Shown here piece after piece: positions 8,327-16,411 of a stretch of DNA of 56,547 bases. A program made the position numbers and the translations under genes. A model generated the notes under the pieces. It ran no database searches. It was not told where the DNA came from and was given only the letters and a program-made list of their open reading frames with translations. Source of the stretch: Pseudomonas sp. S37 (GTDB lineage Bacteria; Pseudomonadota; Gammaproteobacteria; Pseudomonadales; Pseudomonadaceae); assembly GCF_016658545.1 (NCBI RefSeq), contig NZ_JACVZC010000028.1:1-56547 (forward strand), read 5' to 3'. Each line of letters opens with the position of its first letter. Within the stretch, counting starts at the first letter, position 1.

Positions 8327-8842
8327 TCAGCTCGGTTCAGCCCCCGGGTTCAACACCAACTGCATGAAGGTCAAATCCAGCCAGCGGCCAAATTTCACCC
8401 CCACCTGCGGCATCTGCCCGGTCACCACAAAACCCAGGCGCTCATGAATGCGCACCGACGCCGCATTGCCACTCTCGATGGCGGCCACCATTACATGCTT
8501 GCCGCAATCCCGAGCCCGCTCAATCAGCGCCGCCATCAACACCGGCCCCAGCCCCTTACCACGCTGGTCACCCCGCACATACACCGAATGCTCCACGGTC
8601 AGGCGAAAGCCCTCGAACGGCCGCCAGTCGCCAAACGAGGCATAACCCAGCACGCCGGTCTCATCCACCGCCACCAGGATCGGGTAGCCCTGCTGCGCCC
8701 GTGCCTCGAACCAGGCCTGGCGGTTGGCCAGGTCCACCGGGGTTTCGTTCCAGATCGCCGTGGTGTTGCGCACGGCGTCGTTGTAGATGTCGAGGATGCC
8801 CGGCACGTCGGCGGGCAGGGCATCGCGGATTTCGTAACTCAT
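8327..8842 (-). CDS. GNAT-family N-acetyltransferase (phosphinothricin/methionine sulfoximine type)
   Basis: A 171-aa GNAT enzyme. The early IRDALPADVPGILDIYNDAV segment and the IWNETPVDLANRQAWFE stretch are typical of the Pat/MddA/YncA group that N-acetylates methionine sulfoximine, phosphinothricin or related L-amino acids. The acetyl-CoA pyrophosphate loop is seen as DQRGKGLG (residues ~92-99), followed by SGNAASVRIHERLGF. The gene starts 31 bases downstream of urtE in the same direction, so it may be the last gene of the urea-transporter operon; detoxifying a glutamine-synthetase inhibitor would fit nitrogen metabolism. The exact substrate is inferred. Confidence 0.87.
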   Translation of the reverse strand: MSYEIRDALPADVPGILDIYNDAVRNTTAIWNETPVDLANRQAWFEARAQQGYPILVAVDETGVLGYASFGDWRPFEGFRLTVEHSVYVRGDQRGKGLGPVLMAALIERARDCGKHVMVAAIESGNAASVRIHERLGFVVTGQMPQVGVKFGRWLDLTFMQLVLNPGAEPS

Positions 8843-8873
8843 GACAGCGTCTCGCAGGGTCGTTGTTTGCAGA

Positions 8874-9572
8874 TTAAATGGTTACCAGGCCGCGCACACC
8901 TTCGGCCTGCATGTTTTCGCCGCGGCCACGCTGCACGATCTCGCCACGGGCCATGACCAGGTAATGGTCGGCCAGTTCTTCGGCAAAGTCGTAGAACTGC
9001 TCTACCAGCAGGATTGCCATGTCGCCCCGTTCGGCCAGGCGCCGGATGACTGCGCCGATTTCCTTGATCACCGAAGGCTGGATGCCTTCGGTTGGCTCGT
9101 CGAGGATCAGCAGGCGCGGGCGGCTGGCCAGGGCGCGGCCGATGGCCAGTTGTTGCTGCTGGCCGCCGGACAGGTCGCCGCCGCGGCGTTGCTTCATCTG
9201 TTCCAGTACCGGGAACAGTTCGTAGATGAAGGCCGGAACCTCGCGGGCCTCACGTGCGGGCAAGCGTGACAGGCCCATCAGCAGGTTTTCTTCGACGGTA
9301 AGGCGCGGGAAGATCTCGCGGCCCTGAGGCACGTAGGCGATGCCGGCGTGCACCCGTTGCTGGGGTTTGAGTGTAGTGATCGGCTTGCCTTCCCATTCGA
9401 TGCTGCCGTCGCGGGCTGGCACCAGGCCCATCAGGCAGCGCAGCAGGGTGGTCTTGCCCACGCCGTTGCGGCCCAGCAGGCAGGTGACTTCGCCGACCTT
9501 GGCTTCGAAGGACAGGCCGCGCAGGATGTGGCTGCCGCCGTAGTATTGGTGCAGGGTGTCGATCTTGAGCAT
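8874..9572 (-). CDS. urtE: Urea ABC transporter ATP-binding subunit UrtE
   Basis: A 232-aa ABC ATPase energising urea uptake with UrtD. Walker A is GRNGVGKTT, the Q-loop is YVPQGREIFP, the signature is LSGGQQQQLAIGRAL and Walker B is LLILDEPTEGIQPS. The IQPSVIKEIG stretch is characteristic of UrtE within the branched-chain/urea ATPases. The start at 9572 (MLKIDTLHQYYGGS) agrees with family length; upstream in-frame sequence is REP-derived. A REP pair separates it from urtD. Confidence 0.93.
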   Translation of the reverse strand: MLKIDTLHQYYGGSHILRGLSFEAKVGEVTCLLGRNGVGKTTLLRCLMGLVPARDGSIEWEGKPITTLKPQQRVHAGIAYVPQGREIFPRLTVEENLLMGLSRLPAREAREVPAFIYELFPVLEQMKQRRGGDLSGGQQQQLAIGRALASRPRLLILDEPTEGIQPSVIKEIGAVIRRLAERGDMAILLVEQFYDFAEELADHYLVMARGEIVQRGRGENMQAEGVRGLVTI

Positions 9573-9595
9573 GGTGGTGTTCCTGAAAGGGTTGC

Positions 9596-9710
9596 TGTGC
9601 CTTTGCCGGCCTCTTCGCGGGTGAACCCGCTCCCACAGGGACCGCACAGATTTCAAGACTTGTGCATTACCTGTGGGAGCGGGTTTACCCGCGAAGAGGC
9701 CGGCACAGGC
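9596..9710. repeat. REP pair inside the urt operon
   Basis: Facing GCGGGTGAACCCGC (left) and GCGGGTTTACCCGC (right) cores with GGCCTCTTCGC/GCGAAGAGGCC flanks, between the urtD stop and urtE start. REPs inside an operon can set relative mRNA stability. Confidence 0.88.
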
Positions 9711-9718
9711 TTAAAGAT

Positions 9719-10576
9719 CTAGCGGCCCAGATAAACCTCGACCACCCGCTCATCCGCCTGCACCTGCTCCAGCGACCCCTCCGCCAGCACGCTGCCCTGG
9801 TGCAGCACAGTCACATGGTCGGCAATGCTGCCGACAAAGCCCATGTCATGCTCCACCACCATCAGCGAATGCGTGCCGGCCAGGCCCTTGAACAGCTCGG
9901 CGGTAAACTCGGTCTCGGCATCGGTCATGCCCGCCACTGGCTCATCCAGCAACAGCAACTGTGGCTCCTGTACCAGCAACATGCCGATCTCGAGGAATTG
10001 CTTCTGCCCGTGCGACAGCAGCCCGGCCGCGCGCTGGGCCAGGGGCAGCAGGCGCAAGGTGGTCAGCACTTCCTCGATACGCTGGCGCTGCTCACCGCCC
10101 AGCCGCGCTGCCAGGCTGGCCCACACCGACTTGTCCGCCTTCAACGCCAGCTCCAGGTTCTCGAATACTGTCAGCGCCTCAAACACCGTGGGCTTCTGGA
10201 ACTTGCGGCCGATGCCGGCCTGGGCAATCTGGTATTCGCTCATGCGGGTCAGGTCGAGCGTGTCACCGAAATAAGCCGTACCGCTGTCGGGCCGGGTCTT
10301 GCCGGTGATCACGTCCATCAGGGTGGTCTTGCCGGCACCGTTGGGGCCGATGATGCAGCGCAACTCGCCCACGCCGATGTACAGGTTCAGCGCGTTCAGC
10401 GCCTTGAAACCATCGAAACTGACACTGATGTCTTCCAGGCTAAGCACCGTGCCGTGGCGGGTGTCCAGGCCAGCCTTGCGGCTGTGGCCCAGGCCGATGG
10501 CATCGCGGCCGGCGCCGAGTTGGTCGAATACCGGTTCCAGCATGAATTCCGGGTGGACCGGGGGTACGCCTCTCAT
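9719..10576 (-). CDS. urtD: Urea ABC transporter ATP-binding subunit UrtD
   Basis: A 285-aa ABC ATPase. Residues 1-44 form an N-terminal extension before the ATPase domain starts at LSLEDISVSFDGF. Walker A is GPNGAGKTT, the signature LSHGQKQFLEIGMLL and Walker B LLLLDEPVAGMTDAE, all typical of UrtD. The start ATG (10574-10576) has AGGAG upstream and overlaps the urtC stop by a few bases, so translation is probably coupled. It works with UrtE on the cytoplasmic face of the UrtBC permease. Confidence 0.93.
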   Translation of the reverse strand: MRGVPPVHPEFMLEPVFDQLGAGRDAIGLGHSRKAGLDTRHGTVLSLEDISVSFDGFKALNALNLYIGVGELRCIIGPNGAGKTTLMDVITGKTRPDSGTAYFGDTLDLTRMSEYQIAQAGIGRKFQKPTVFEALTVFENLELALKADKSVWASLAARLGGEQRQRIEEVLTTLRLLPLAQRAAGLLSHGQKQFLEIGMLLVQEPQLLLLDEPVAGMTDAETEFTAELFKGLAGTHSLMVVEHDMGFVGSIADHVTVLHQGSVLAEGSLEQVQADERVVEVYLGR

Positions 10577-11652
10577 GGCTGGCTCCTTTTCTTCAACAGG
10601 CCGACCACGCCTTTGGGCAGGTACAGGGTCACGAGGATGAACAGCGCACCGAGGAAGAACAGCCAGAACTCCGGGAAGGCCACGGTGAACCAGCTTTTCA
10701 TGCCATTGACCAGGCCGGCACCGAGCAGCGGGCCGATCAGTGTGCCGCGCCCGCCCAGGGCCACCCACACCGCGGCTTCGATGGAGTTGGTCGGCGACAT
10801 TTCGCTGGGGTTGATGATGCCCACCTGCGGCACGTACAGCGCCCCGGCCAGGCCGCACAGCACGGCGCTGAGCACCCACACCAGCAGCTTGAAGCCGCGC
10901 GGGTCGTAACCGCAGAACATCAGGCGGTTCTCGGCGTCGCGCACCGCCGTCAACAGGCGGCCGAACTTGCTGCGGGTCAGGCGCCAGCACAGGTACAGGC
11001 TGGCCAGCAGCAGGCCGACGGTGAGCAGGAACAGCACCGCCCGGGTGCCTTGCGCCGTAATGTCGAAGCCAAGGATGGTGCGGAAGTTGGTGAAGCCGTT
11101 GTTGCCGCCAAAGCCGGTTTCGTTACGGAAGAACAGCAGCATGCCGGCGAAGGTCAGGGCCTGGGTCATGATCGAGAAGTACACGCCCTTGATCCGCGAA
11201 CGGAAGGCGAACCAGCCGAACACCAGCGCCAGCAGCCCGGGCGCCAGCACCACCAGGCACAGGGCCCAGGCAAAGTGCTGGGTACCGGCCCAGTACCACG
11301 GCAGCTCGCTCCACGACAGGAAGGTCATGAACCCCGGCAGGCCGTCACCGGCCGCCTGGCGCATCAGGTACATGCCCATGGCGTAGCCGCCCAGGGCGAA
11401 GAACAGGCCGTGGCCCAGCGACAACAGCCCGGCATAGCCCCACACCAGGTCCAGGGCCAGGGCGACAATGGCGTAGCAAAGGATCTTGCCGACCAGGGTC
11501 AGGGTGTAGGCCGACACCTGCAGGGCATGGCCCGCCGGCAGCAGCGACAGCAGCGGCAGGGCCACCAGCAGCAGGGCGACGACGGTGCCGATGGCTAGCG
11601 TCAGGCGTGGCCCGGCCTTTTGCGTAACAGTGACAAGCAGTGGCTGGTTCAT
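10573..11652 (-). CDS. urtC: Urea ABC transporter permease UrtC
   Basis: A 359-aa LivM-like inner-membrane permease with about ten hydrophobic helices. Conserved features include WGYAGLLSLGHGLFFALGGY (about residues 64-83) and the GGRGTLIGPLLGAG loop that docks with the ATPases. The ATG (11650-11652) shares its first base with the urtB stop (TGATG), indicating coupled translation. It pairs with UrtB to form the urea channel. Confidence 0.93.
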   Translation of the reverse strand: MNQPLLVTVTQKAGPRLTLAIGTVVALLLVALPLLSLLPAGHALQVSAYTLTLVGKILCYAIVALALDLVWGYAGLLSLGHGLFFALGGYAMGMYLMRQAAGDGLPGFMTFLSWSELPWYWAGTQHFAWALCLVVLAPGLLALVFGWFAFRSRIKGVYFSIMTQALTFAGMLLFFRNETGFGGNNGFTNFRTILGFDITAQGTRAVLFLLTVGLLLASLYLCWRLTRSKFGRLLTAVRDAENRLMFCGYDPRGFKLLVWVLSAVLCGLAGALYVPQVGIINPSEMSPTNSIEAAVWVALGGRGTLIGPLLGAGLVNGMKSWFTVAFPEFWLFFLGALFILVTLYLPKGVVGLLKKRSQP

Positions 11653-13139
11653 CAGTCGATTACCCGTCCCTTGAGGGCGAACAGGCCTTGCGGGCGCTTC
11701 TGGATGAACAGAATGATCAACGCAAGGATGAGGATCTTGCCCAGCACGGCGCCTATCTGCGGCTCCAGCAGCTTGTTGGCGATGCCAAGGCCGAATGCCG
11801 CCCAAAGGCTGCCGGCCAACTGGCCGACACCACCGAGCACCACCACCAGGAACGAGTCGATGATGTAGCTCTGGCCCAGGTCCGGGCCCACGTTGCCGAC
11901 CTGGCTCAGGGCCACGCCACCCAGCCCGGCGATGCCCGAGCCGAGGCCGAAGGCGAGCATGTCGACACGCCCGGTGGATACACCGCAGCAAGCGGCCATG
12001 TTGCGGTTCTGGGTAACGGCCCGCACGTTCAGGCCCAGCCGCGTGCGGTTGAGCAGCAGCCAGGTCAGCAGCACCACGGCCAAGGCAAAGCCGATGATGA
12101 CCAGGCGGTTGTACGGCAGCACCAGGTTGGGCAGCAGCTGGATACCGCCGGACAGCCACGCCGGGTTGCTGACCTCGACGTTCTGCGCGCCAAACAGCAG
12201 GCGGATGGCCTGGATCAGGATCAGGCTGATGCCCCAGGTGGCCAGCAGGGTTTCCAGCGGCCGGCCGTACAGGTGGCGAATGACCGTGCGCTCCAGCGCC
12301 ATGCCGACACCGGCACTGACCGCGAAAGCCACCGGCAGGGCGATCAGGGGGTAGAACTCGATGGCGCCGGGGGCGTAGCGCTGCAGCAGCACCTGGACCA
12401 TGTAGGTGCTGTAGGCGCCGAGCATCAGCATCTCGCCGTGGGCCATGTTGATCACCCCGAGCAGGCCAAAGGTAATCGCCAGGCCAAGCGCCGCCAGCAG
12501 CAGGATCGAACCCAGCGACAGGCCGCTGAAAGCCTGGCCGAGCAGCTCGCCGACCAACAGCTTGCGCTGCACCTGGGCCAGGCTGGTTTCGGCGGCGGTA
12601 CGCACGCCGGCATCGGTTTCCGCGTCGGGTTGCAGCAGCGCTTCGAGGCGCGTGCGGGCCAGTGGATCGCCGGTTTCCCCCAGCAGGCGCACAGCGGCCA
12701 GGCGTACGGCCGGCTCGCTGGCGCCTAGTTGCAGGTTGGCCAGCGCCAGGCCGAGGGCGGCGTGTACGGCGGGGTCCACTTCGATAGCGAAGCGACGGTC
12801 GAGGAAGGCCATTTGTGCCGGCTGGGCGCTTTTTTGCAGTTGTTGGGCGGCGGCCAGGCGGGTGTCGCTGTTGTCGCTGAGTAGCTGGTGGCTGGCCAGG
12901 GCGTTGTCGATCAGGCCGCGCAGGCGGTTGTTCAGGCGCAGCTTGCGGGTGTCGTCGGCGGTGATGCGGCCTTGGCGCAGGCTGTTTAGCAGCTGCAGGC
13001 GCGCGGCGTCGGGTTGTGCCGCCCAGCCTTCGAGCAGGCGGGCTTGCTCGGCGGGCTTGGCGGTGAGGAAGAATTCGCCCTCGTTGGCCTGGGTGGCCAG
13101 GGGTAATAGCAGGAGCAGGGTGAGCAGCATTTTGAGCAT
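11652..13139 (-). CDS. urtB: Urea ABC transporter permease UrtB
   Basis: A 495-aa protein with a cleavable signal peptide (MLKMLLTLLLLLPLATQA), a periplasmic helical-repeat region of about 170 residues, then a LivH-like permease domain (from about residue 200: LGSILLLAALGLAITFGLLG). The extended N-terminal domain is normal for UrtB and is absent from LivH. The start at 13139 has AGGA 8 nt upstream; an ATG at 13130 is an alternative. A REP pair separates it from urtA. Confidence 0.92.
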   Translation of the reverse strand: MLKMLLTLLLLLPLATQANEGEFFLTAKPAEQARLLEGWAAQPDAARLQLLNSLRQGRITADDTRKLRLNNRLRGLIDNALASHQLLSDNSDTRLAAAQQLQKSAQPAQMAFLDRRFAIEVDPAVHAALGLALANLQLGASEPAVRLAAVRLLGETGDPLARTRLEALLQPDAETDAGVRTAAETSLAQVQRKLLVGELLGQAFSGLSLGSILLLAALGLAITFGLLGVINMAHGEMLMLGAYSTYMVQVLLQRYAPGAIEFYPLIALPVAFAVSAGVGMALERTVIRHLYGRPLETLLATWGISLILIQAIRLLFGAQNVEVSNPAWLSGGIQLLPNLVLPYNRLVIIGFALAVVLLTWLLLNRTRLGLNVRAVTQNRNMAACCGVSTGRVDMLAFGLGSGIAGLGGVALSQVGNVGPDLGQSYIIDSFLVVVLGGVGQLAGSLWAAFGLGIANKLLEPQIGAVLGKILILALIILFIQKRPQGLFALKGRVID

Positions 13140-13169
13140 GCGGGCAATCCTGGAAATCGGTGTTGGATT

Positions 13170-13272
13170 CTTCGCGGGTGAACCCGCTCCCACAGGGACC
13201 TCGCCGGTTTCAGACCTTGCACCGTACCTGTGGGAGCGGGTTTACCCGCGAATGGGCCGCACAGCGGCCCCC
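13170..13272. repeat. REP pair between urtA and urtB
   Basis: Facing cores at 13170-13195 and 13228-13272. The second arm is followed by GGGCCGC-ACA-GCGGCCC. By position this is like the intercistronic REPs that stabilise the mRNA of periplasmic binding proteins in other operons. Confidence 0.85.
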
Positions 13273-13278
13273 TTACAC

Positions 13279-14544
13279 TCAGTTACCTTTCACGGCGTAA
13301 TCAGGCCGCTTGTCATTGCCCGGAATGAAGGGGCTCCAGGGTTGTGCCCGCAGCGGCTGCTCGGTTTCCCACACCACGCTGAACTGCCCATCATCCTGGA
13401 TCTCGCCGATCATCACCGGCTTGTGCAGGTGGTGGTTAGTCTTGTCCATGGTCAAGGTAAAGCCCGAAGGCGCCTTGAAGCTCTGACCGGCCAGTGCTTC
13501 ACGTACCTTGTCGACATCAGTGGACTTGGCCTTCTCCACCGCCTGCGCCCACATGTGGATACCCACGTAGGTGGCCTCCATCGGGTCGTTGGTCACCGCC
13601 TTGTCGGCGCCTGGCAAGCCCTTGGCCTTGGCATAGGCCTTCCAGTCGGCGACGAACTTCTGGTTGACCGGGTTATCCACCGACTCGAAGTAGTTCCACG
13701 CTGCCAAATGCCCCACCAGCGGCTTGGTATCGATGCCACGCAGCTCTTCTTCACCCACCGAGAACGCCACCACCGGCACGTCGGTGGCCTTCAGGCCCTG
13801 GTTGGCCAGTTCCTTGTAGAACGGCACGTTGGAGTCGCCATTGACCGTGGAAATGACTGCCGTCTTGCCGCCAGCGGAGAACTTCTTGATGTTGGCGACG
13901 ATGGTCTGGTAATCGGCGTGGCCGAATGGCGTGTACACCTCTTCGATGTCCTTGTCGGCCACACCCTTGCTGTGCAGGAAGGCGCGGAGGATCTTGTTGG
14001 TGGTGCGCGGGTAGACGTAGTCGGTGCCCAGCAGGAAGAAACGCTTGGCGCTGCCGCCGTCTTCGCTCATCAGGTATTCCACCGCCGGGATGGCCTGCTG
14101 GTTGGGCGCAGCACCGGTGTAGAACACGTTCGGCGACATCTCTTCACCCTCGTACTGCACCGGGTAGAACAGCAGGCCGTTGAGCTCTTCGAACACCGGC
14201 AGCACCGACTTGCGCGACACCGAGGTCCAGCAGCCGAACACCACGGCGACCTTGTCCTGGGTCAGCAGCTGGCGGCTCTTTTCAGCGAACAGTGGCCAGT
14301 TGGAGGCCGGGTCGACCACCACCGGTTCGAGCATTTTGCCGTTTACCCCGCCCTTGGCGTTGATCTGCTCGATGGTCATCAGCGCCATGTCCTTGAGCGA
14401 GGTCTCGGAAATAGCCATGGTCCCCGAAAGCGAATGCAGGATGCCGACCTTGATGGTCTCGGCCGCCTGGATACTCCAGCTAAGGCCCATTGCCGCAATC
14501 GATGCGCTGAGGGTAAAGGCCTTGATCAGACTGCGACGCTTCAT
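13279..14544 (-). CDS. urtA: Urea ABC transporter substrate-binding protein UrtA
   Basis: A 421-aa periplasmic solute-binding protein of the branched-chain amino-acid/amide type. The signal peptide starts MKRRSLIKAF and ends near IQAAE (residue 28); the RRSLIK motif resembles a twin-arginine signal, so Tat export is possible. The mature start VGILHSLSGTMAISETSLKD is highly characteristic of UrtA and AmiC-like binders, and GCWTSVSRKSVLP and FYPVQYEGEE are conserved ligand-site segments. It is the first gene of the urt operon, with a sigma-54-like promoter about 50 bases upstream, consistent with induction under nitrogen limitation. Confidence 0.95.
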   Translation of the reverse strand: MKRRSLIKAFTLSASIAAMGLSWSIQAAETIKVGILHSLSGTMAISETSLKDMALMTIEQINAKGGVNGKMLEPVVVDPASNWPLFAEKSRQLLTQDKVAVVFGCWTSVSRKSVLPVFEELNGLLFYPVQYEGEEMSPNVFYTGAAPNQQAIPAVEYLMSEDGGSAKRFFLLGTDYVYPRTTNKILRAFLHSKGVADKDIEEVYTPFGHADYQTIVANIKKFSAGGKTAVISTVNGDSNVPFYKELANQGLKATDVPVVAFSVGEEELRGIDTKPLVGHLAAWNYFESVDNPVNQKFVADWKAYAKAKGLPGADKAVTNDPMEATYVGIHMWAQAVEKAKSTDVDKVREALAGQSFKAPSGFTLTMDKTNHHLHKPVMIGEIQDDGQFSVVWETEQPLRAQPWSPFIPGNDKRPDYAVKGN

Positions 14545-14594
14545 GTGCTCTCTCCGCTGGGTTTTTTATGGTGTTGGGCAAGCGGGGAGGGGCG

Positions 14595-14612
14595 TTGCAA
14601 GGGGTGTGCCGA
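14595..14612 (-). promoter_or_regulatory. Candidate sigma-54 promoter of urtA
   Basis: On the minus strand the sequence TCGGCACACCCCTTGCAA fits the -24/-12 consensus TGGCAC-N5-TTGCA, with GG and GC exactly 10 bases apart. The predicted transcript would start about 40 bases before the urtA ATG. Urea-uptake operons are typically NtrC/sigma-54 dependent. I did not find an unambiguous NtrC site upstream. Confidence 0.7.
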
Positions 14613-14704
14613 GTGGCGAAAGCGGCAGGATAGAGGGGTTGTGCGAGGTGTTGGGGCGTTTGCGCGGGCCAGGTTGGTGCCTGGGGGATTTGTGTGCACA
14701 GGAT

Positions 14705-14776
14705 TGGGGCCGCTGTGCGGCCCATCCGACCGGTCCGGCGCCCCGGACCGGTCGGATGGGCTGCAAAGCAGCCCCC
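14705..14776. repeat. Large palindromic repeat unit
   Basis: An 18-bp perfect stem, CCCATCCGACCGGTCCGG (14721-14738) with its complement (14743-14760), closes a 4-base loop, CGCC. It is flanked by GGGGCCGCTGTGCGGCCC and GGGCTGCAAAGCAGCCCC side stems. The side stems match the outer module of other REPs here, but the central stem is unlike the usual GCGGGTTTACCCGC core. It lies between cycA and the urtA promoter and may terminate cycA transcription. Confidence 0.8.
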
Positions 14777-14783
14777 GAGGCCA

Positions 14784-16190
14784 TCAGCCGTTACGCACAG
14801 CCGAACGCGGATGACGGCGGCTACGCACGCCCTGATAGGTCACTGCCAGCAGCACGAACCAGATCGGCGTCACCAGCAACGCCGAGCGGGTATCCGCCTC
14901 CAGGCTCAACAACACCAGGATGAAGGCAAAGAACACCAGACACACGTAGCACATGAAGCGCCCGCCCGGCATCTTGTACTTCGACGCCTGGTGCAGCGCC
15001 GCGCGGTTTTTGCGGTACTTCAGGTACGACAGCAGGATCAGCGTCCAGACGAACATGAACAGCACCGCCGAAACGGTGGTGACCAGGGTGAACGCCTCGA
15101 CCACGTTCGGCACCAGGTAGATCAGCACCGCACCCAGCAGCAGGCAGGTGCAGGAGAAATACAGGCCGTTGGCCGGCACCGAGCGGCTCGACAGTTTCTC
15201 GAACGCCTTGGGCGCGTCACCTTCCTGCGACAGGCCGTAAAGCATGCGGCTGGTGGAGAACACGCCGCTGTTGGCCGACGAGGCCGCCGAGGTCAGCACC
15301 ACGAAGTTGATGATGCTCGCCGCTGCCGGCAGGCCCGCCAGCACGAACAGCTCGACGAACGGGCTCTTGCCTGGCACTACGTCGCGCCACGGGGTCACGG
15401 CCATGATCGCGATCAGCGCCAATACGTAGAACACGATGATACGGATCGGGATCGAGTTGATCGCCCGTGGCAGCGTGCGTTCCGGGTTTTTTGCCTCGGC
15501 GGCGGTGGTGCCGACCAGCTCGATGCCGACGAAGGCGAACACGGCAATCTGGAAGCCGGCGAAGAAGCCCATCAGGCCGTTGGGGAACATGCCGCCGTCA
15601 TTCCACAGGTTGGCCAGCTGCGCCGTGCGCCCGCTGGGCGAGGTGAAACCGGTAATGACCATGTACAGGCCAGTGGCGACCAGGCCGAGAATGGCAACGA
15701 TCTTGACCAGGGCAAACCAGAACTCCAGCTCGCCGAACATCTTCACCGTCACCAGGTTCAGCGACAGCAGCAAGGCCACGCAGGTCAGCGCCGGTATCCA
15801 CTGCGGCAGGTCGGGGAACCAGAACTGTGTGTAGGCAGCGATGGCGACCACGTCGGCGATGCCGGTGACCACCCAGCAGAACCAGTAGGTCCAGCCGGTG
15901 AAGTAGCCGGCCCAGGGGCCGAGCAGGTCGGCGGAGAAGTCGATGAACGACTTGTAGTTGAGGTTCGACAGCAGCAGTTCGCCCATGGCGCGCATGACGA
16001 AGAACAGCATGAAGCCGATGATCATGTAGACGAAGATGATCGATGGCCCGGCCAGGCTGATGGTCTTGCCCGAGCCCATGAACAGGCCGGTGCCGATCGC
16101 GCCGCCGATGGCGATCAGCTGGATGTGGCGGTTGGTCAGGTTGCGTTGCAGATGCTGTTCATCTGGCGCTGTGGGTGAGGTTTGCGTCAT
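14784..16190 (-). CDS. cycA: Amino-acid permease, CycA type (D-serine/D-alanine/glycine transporter)
   Basis: A 468-aa APC-superfamily proton symporter with about 12 membrane helices. The N-terminal sequence LTNRHIQLIAIGGAIGTGLFMGSGKTISLAGPS contains the helix-1 substrate motif (GGAIGTGLF), and the stretch around DFSADLLGPWAGYFTGWTYW is typical of CycA. It would import D-Ser, D-Ala and Gly. The start at 16190 has AAGGG about 10 nt upstream; ATGs at 16199 and 16250 are alternatives. It is followed by the large palindrome and by urtA, which appears to have its own promoter. Confidence 0.88.
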   Translation of the reverse strand: MTQTSPTAPDEQHLQRNLTNRHIQLIAIGGAIGTGLFMGSGKTISLAGPSIIFVYMIIGFMLFFVMRAMGELLLSNLNYKSFIDFSADLLGPWAGYFTGWTYWFCWVVTGIADVVAIAAYTQFWFPDLPQWIPALTCVALLLSLNLVTVKMFGELEFWFALVKIVAILGLVATGLYMVITGFTSPSGRTAQLANLWNDGGMFPNGLMGFFAGFQIAVFAFVGIELVGTTAAEAKNPERTLPRAINSIPIRIIVFYVLALIAIMAVTPWRDVVPGKSPFVELFVLAGLPAAASIINFVVLTSAASSANSGVFSTSRMLYGLSQEGDAPKAFEKLSSRSVPANGLYFSCTCLLLGAVLIYLVPNVVEAFTLVTTVSAVLFMFVWTLILLSYLKYRKNRAALHQASKYKMPGGRFMCYVCLVFFAFILVLLSLEADTRSALLVTPIWFVLLAVTYQGVRSRRHPRSAVRNG

Positions 16191-16306
16191 AGGCTGCATT
16201 CCCTTGTAGAGGTCAGTCTTCTTGTCAGAGGTAGCCGGGTAGGCTAACACGCGCGTTCCAGTTCGGGGCGCGACAGATCGACTCTACATTTGGGTAGCAG
16301 TGTTTT

Positions 16307-16402
16307 GCCTGTGCCGGCCCTTTCGCGGGTAAACCCGCTCCTACAAAGGCAACGCAGTTCGTTGTAGGAGCGGGTTCACCCGCGAAGAGGCCAGTACAGG
16401 CA
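16307..16402. repeat. REP pair
   Basis: Facing arms 16307-16347 and 16361-16401 with TGCCTGTGCCGGCC / GGCCAGTACAGGCA flanks. Located in the 221-base gap between the PepSY gene's end and the cycA start. The rest of that gap shows nothing else recognisable. Confidence 0.88.
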
Positions 16403-16411
16403 ATGCAGAAT

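Noticed and set aside
8205..9720. Short peptides such as SGFTRE or WERVYPRRG at the start of several frames
   Set aside because: These are translations of REP elements, not conserved protein starts. Starts were moved downstream.
13279..14544. urtA as amidase regulator AmiC or a branched-chain amino-acid binder
   Set aside because: The following urtB (with its extended N-terminus), urtC, urtD and urtE and the characteristic N-terminal motif favour UrtA.
12445..14814. A 789-codon open frame on the plus strand
   Set aside because: It lies opposite urtA and urtB, whose conserved motifs are unmistakable. Long antisense frames are expected in GC-rich coding DNA; the translation is low-complexity with no motif.
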